From Cavia porcellus (Eukaryota; Chordata; Mammalia; Rodentia; Caviidae): a stretch of DNA of 64,000 nt. Both the position numbers and the translations under genes were made by a program. The notes under the pieces were generated by a model that had not been told where the DNA came from, did not search any database, and saw only the letters and a list, made by a program, of their open reading frames with translations. The stretch spans positions 183,018,982 to 183,082,981 of the forward strand of contig NW_026947484.1 in the NCBI RefSeq assembly GCF_034190915.1, in the 5' to 3' direction. Below are positions 1 through 64,000 of the stretch, piece after piece. Within the stretch, counting starts at the first letter, position 1; every line of letters starts with the position of its first letter.

Positions 1-1467
1 CACCCACAGCCCCATCAGATCCATAGGCTTACAGGATTTTGTCCTAAGAAAGCCACTGGGCTAAGGTACTTTGTAATCATGTGTCTTGGTCTGGTCCCAG
101 CTCTCACAGCACATAGCAGCTTGACTTACATACTAATTTGCTAATATATATCATACGTATTCAAGTTAAACACACAAAACTTCACAGACATTCTTCCAGA
201 TATGATTTTCTGATTTCATCAAAACAGGAAGGTGCACATAATTAAATCTATCTTCAGTTTATGGCTCTGTGAGTTAGTTGTGATTTCTCTTTTGGAATCT
301 CAAAGAGTTTTTGTTGATTGATTAGCAAGCTCATATTCAGTTTTACTTAAGCACTAACCTGAGCCCTGTAGAAGTATATGTTTCACAGCATACTCAACTC
401 TCTCTTTCCTAGATTATTCTTTTTCTGGAATGAGTGCAAGTAGACAAGGTGATGTGATGGAGGTAGCACAGAGCGGTTTGTTTGCTGGCTCTGTGGTTGT
501 GATATTGGGCGAGTTGACTCTTATATCCTTCAGATGCCAGAATTTAGATTTCCAGAAGCGCTATGAAATTTTTGTACCTATGGAAAGCAAATAAAACTTT
601 TAGCATCGGTGTACTTTTTGCATATTTACCTCCTTCTCAGTCAGAAGGGCAAAGTTGAAAGCTAAGGTGAAATTTGCAGAGCGGTCTTGTTCTGGGAACA
701 AAGCACTAGTGTAAAATTCTTTCCCCATAAATGTTACCCAGTTCAACCTAGAGTTGTCAAAAGACTTCCCTGGGTAGTTTCTGAGAATCGCTTAGGTGTC
801 TGATTGCCATGTCTTACACTCAGTGCTTAATCTTCAACCTGCTTGTGCTTGCAAGTAGGTGGGGATACAACATACTAGTCTCTATGAAAGGTCTTTGCTT
901 CCCCCACTGATGGACAGCCTGAAGTACCTTCACCATTGCTACGCTATGCTGCTCGGAATTGCATTTCCCTGTCTGTAGTGCCAGTGTTTCTGGGAAATGA
1001 AAGAAGAGAATCCCTTGGTCCTTGGAGTATTTGGTTGGGTTACCTAAATCTCATCTGAATGAGGAGCGGCTGACTTAGGCTAGGGCCCTTGTTTGGCTTT
1101 CCTTGAACTATTAACAGAAAGATTAAAAGGTTAACTGAGTAAATGTTCAACAGGCCAGAGTCCCTTTAGAGTGACCATGGGGATTAGATCTTGTCCCATC
1201 TTTGCTTTGGGTATTGTCTCTCTGGTTGGAGTGCAGGTAGATGAAAAAGATAGAAGAGTCCCAATACGGATGTGTGAGTTGCAGCACAGTCTGGCTTTGG
1301 GTTAATTTCTGAGGAGGCTCTTAGCGCATTTGCTTGAAGTTAAAAGAATGAATGAAACAAGGTTCTTACTCTGAAGGTGGTAGCTGTGAGACAAGGAGAG
1401 AATGACAGTTCTGGCTGGACAGCAGAGGAAGTACTAGTAGGCTCACCACCACAGTGCCTCAGACATA

Positions 1468-1602
1468 ACTGGGTATGGTGGTGCCTGCCAGTAATCCCAG
1501 CACTCGGGCACCTGAGGTAGGAAGATTGCTGTGTGTTCAAGCCCTGCCTAAACTACATGGTGAGACTCTGTCTCTAAAAACAAACAAACAAACAAACAAA
1601 CA
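1468..1602 (+). repeat. B1-type (7SL-derived) SINE
   Basis: The sequence reads gggtatggtggtgcctgc, then a 'taatcccagcac' block, a degraded middle and 'gagactctgtctc', followed by a (CAAA)n tail at 1576-1602. This is the 7SL-derived B1/Alu-like layout in + orientation. It is monomeric and diverged. No convincing target-site duplication is seen. Confidence 0.8.
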
Positions 1603-1619
1603 TCCTCAAAAATAGGTCC

Positions 1620-1860
1620 ATTCATTGAGCTTTTATTCTGTGCTAGGCACCCTACAAAAGTATTTTGCTGGTAAAAGCTCGTGTAGTATTTATACCATGC
1701 ATTTGTACCACCTCTTTACAGTTGTGAAAGCTAAAGTTTAGGAGATTGGTCCGTTATGTGGCCAAAGTTGCTTTTTAGCAAGTTGCATTGACTTCATGTG
1801 AATCCCAGTTGATCCAACCCCCAAAGTCTGTGAAGCTGTAAGTTCTTTACCACCCAGAGT
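1620..1860. repeat. Old L2/MIR-like remnant
   Basis: The phrase 'attgagcttttattctgtgctaggcaccc' resembles the common L2/MIR-type block around 'gtgctaggcac'. It is strongly diverged, so family and boundaries are uncertain. Confidence 0.4.
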
Positions 1861-2577
1861 TGTAGCACCAAATGGTTGTCAGCTTTTGTGAGTCACAAAT
1901 AACCCTGAGAAGATGATGAAAGCTGGAACTGTGGCCTTTCTGTGCAGAGCTGAACAGACCCTCAGGTTAGGAGCCCCAGGGCACATTTATCTTGATCTCT
2001 TAAGCAGCGCTCATGGATGACTGCCACAAACCAACCTGTGCTTTGGAAGAACTGGCGCTAACCTGATAGTGCCCCACTGTCCTGTTTGTGAAAGGTCCCA
2101 TAATGGAGAAAAGGGTGAAGGTTAAGAGGGTGACTTAGTGGATGATACCTCATTTTTCTGATGAGTGACAAAGCAATTGTAACTCCACAGATGACATCTG
2201 AACCCAAGGGAGCATGTTTTGGAGGTGCCCTTGAAGGAGGTGCCTTTGAGTTGGCAGAGGAGGCAAAACTAACACAATTGGTAAACTAGCAGAGTCCCAG
2301 AGGGAAAGAACTGGATTATAAAGGAGGGTGCAGACATAAGAAAGGGACTTGGATTTGGGATCATAGAGATGTAAACTCTATTCTAATCACTCCCACTGGC
2401 TCCCTCAGTGTTCTTCACTGGCCGCCTTAACCTGGTGTAGTTTCTTCTTGGAATGTGCAGGAATTGGATCAGAATGTCCCCAAGGCTCCTCTTTGTGGCT
2501 GACAGGTGAGGCTGGTGGTGTAAAGTCAACCAAGCCCTTGCTGTATTTAGGCCTAATCCACTGTCTTGTTAGCCTGA

Positions 2578-64000
<61,423 letters not shown>

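Overview
The window is an interior segment of a mammalian ABCA1 gene on the + strand. ABCA1 is the ATP-binding cassette A1 cholesterol/phospholipid exporter (CERP). Twenty complete coding exons can be placed to the base with GT-AG junctions. They correspond to human exons 4 to 23, i.e. human residue 54 (split Cys codon) to residue 1154. The joined coding length is 3,299 nt and no exon contains a stop or frameshift. The start codon and exons 1-3 lie upstream; exons 24-50 lie downstream. No other gene was found. Exon numbers, residue numbers and comparisons with human ABCA1 come from my knowledge of that protein; no alignment was run.

The organism looks like a non-murid rodent. Several tRNA-Ala-derived ID-type SINEs and monomeric B1-type SINEs are present, which are rodent hallmarks. 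The murid-type B1/B2 load is absent and the ABCA1 sequence differs from both human and mouse. A beaver, kangaroo rat, squirrel or guinea-pig relative is possible; I cannot decide the species.

Layout: 1-2827 is the end of intron 3. Exons 4 and 5 lie at 2.8-4.3 kb. Intron 5 (16.0 kb), exons 6-7 (20.3-22.6 kb) and intron 7 (16.65 kb) fill the middle. Exon 8 is at 39.2 kb and exon 9 at 43.8 kb. Exons 10-23 are packed into 46.2-63.4 kb. Exons 4-14 encode most of the first extracellular domain. Exons 15-17 encode transmembrane helices of the first membrane domain, exon 18 the linker, and exons 19-23 the first nucleotide-binding domain (Walker A, Q-loop, signature, Walker B and H-loop all present).

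The introns hold ordinary mammalian repeats: MIR, L2, L1, B1, ID, MaLR-type LTRs, MER5-type hAT remnants and microsatellites. The best noncoding structure is a 4.1-kb L1 in intron 7 bounded by an exact 15-bp target-site duplication. It has a GC-rich 5' region, a decayed ORF1 and an ORF2 that stops before the reverse-transcriptase domain, and it was later hit by several ID SINEs. I found no sign of a previously undescribed biological system; the findings are evolutionary and structural details of a known locus.
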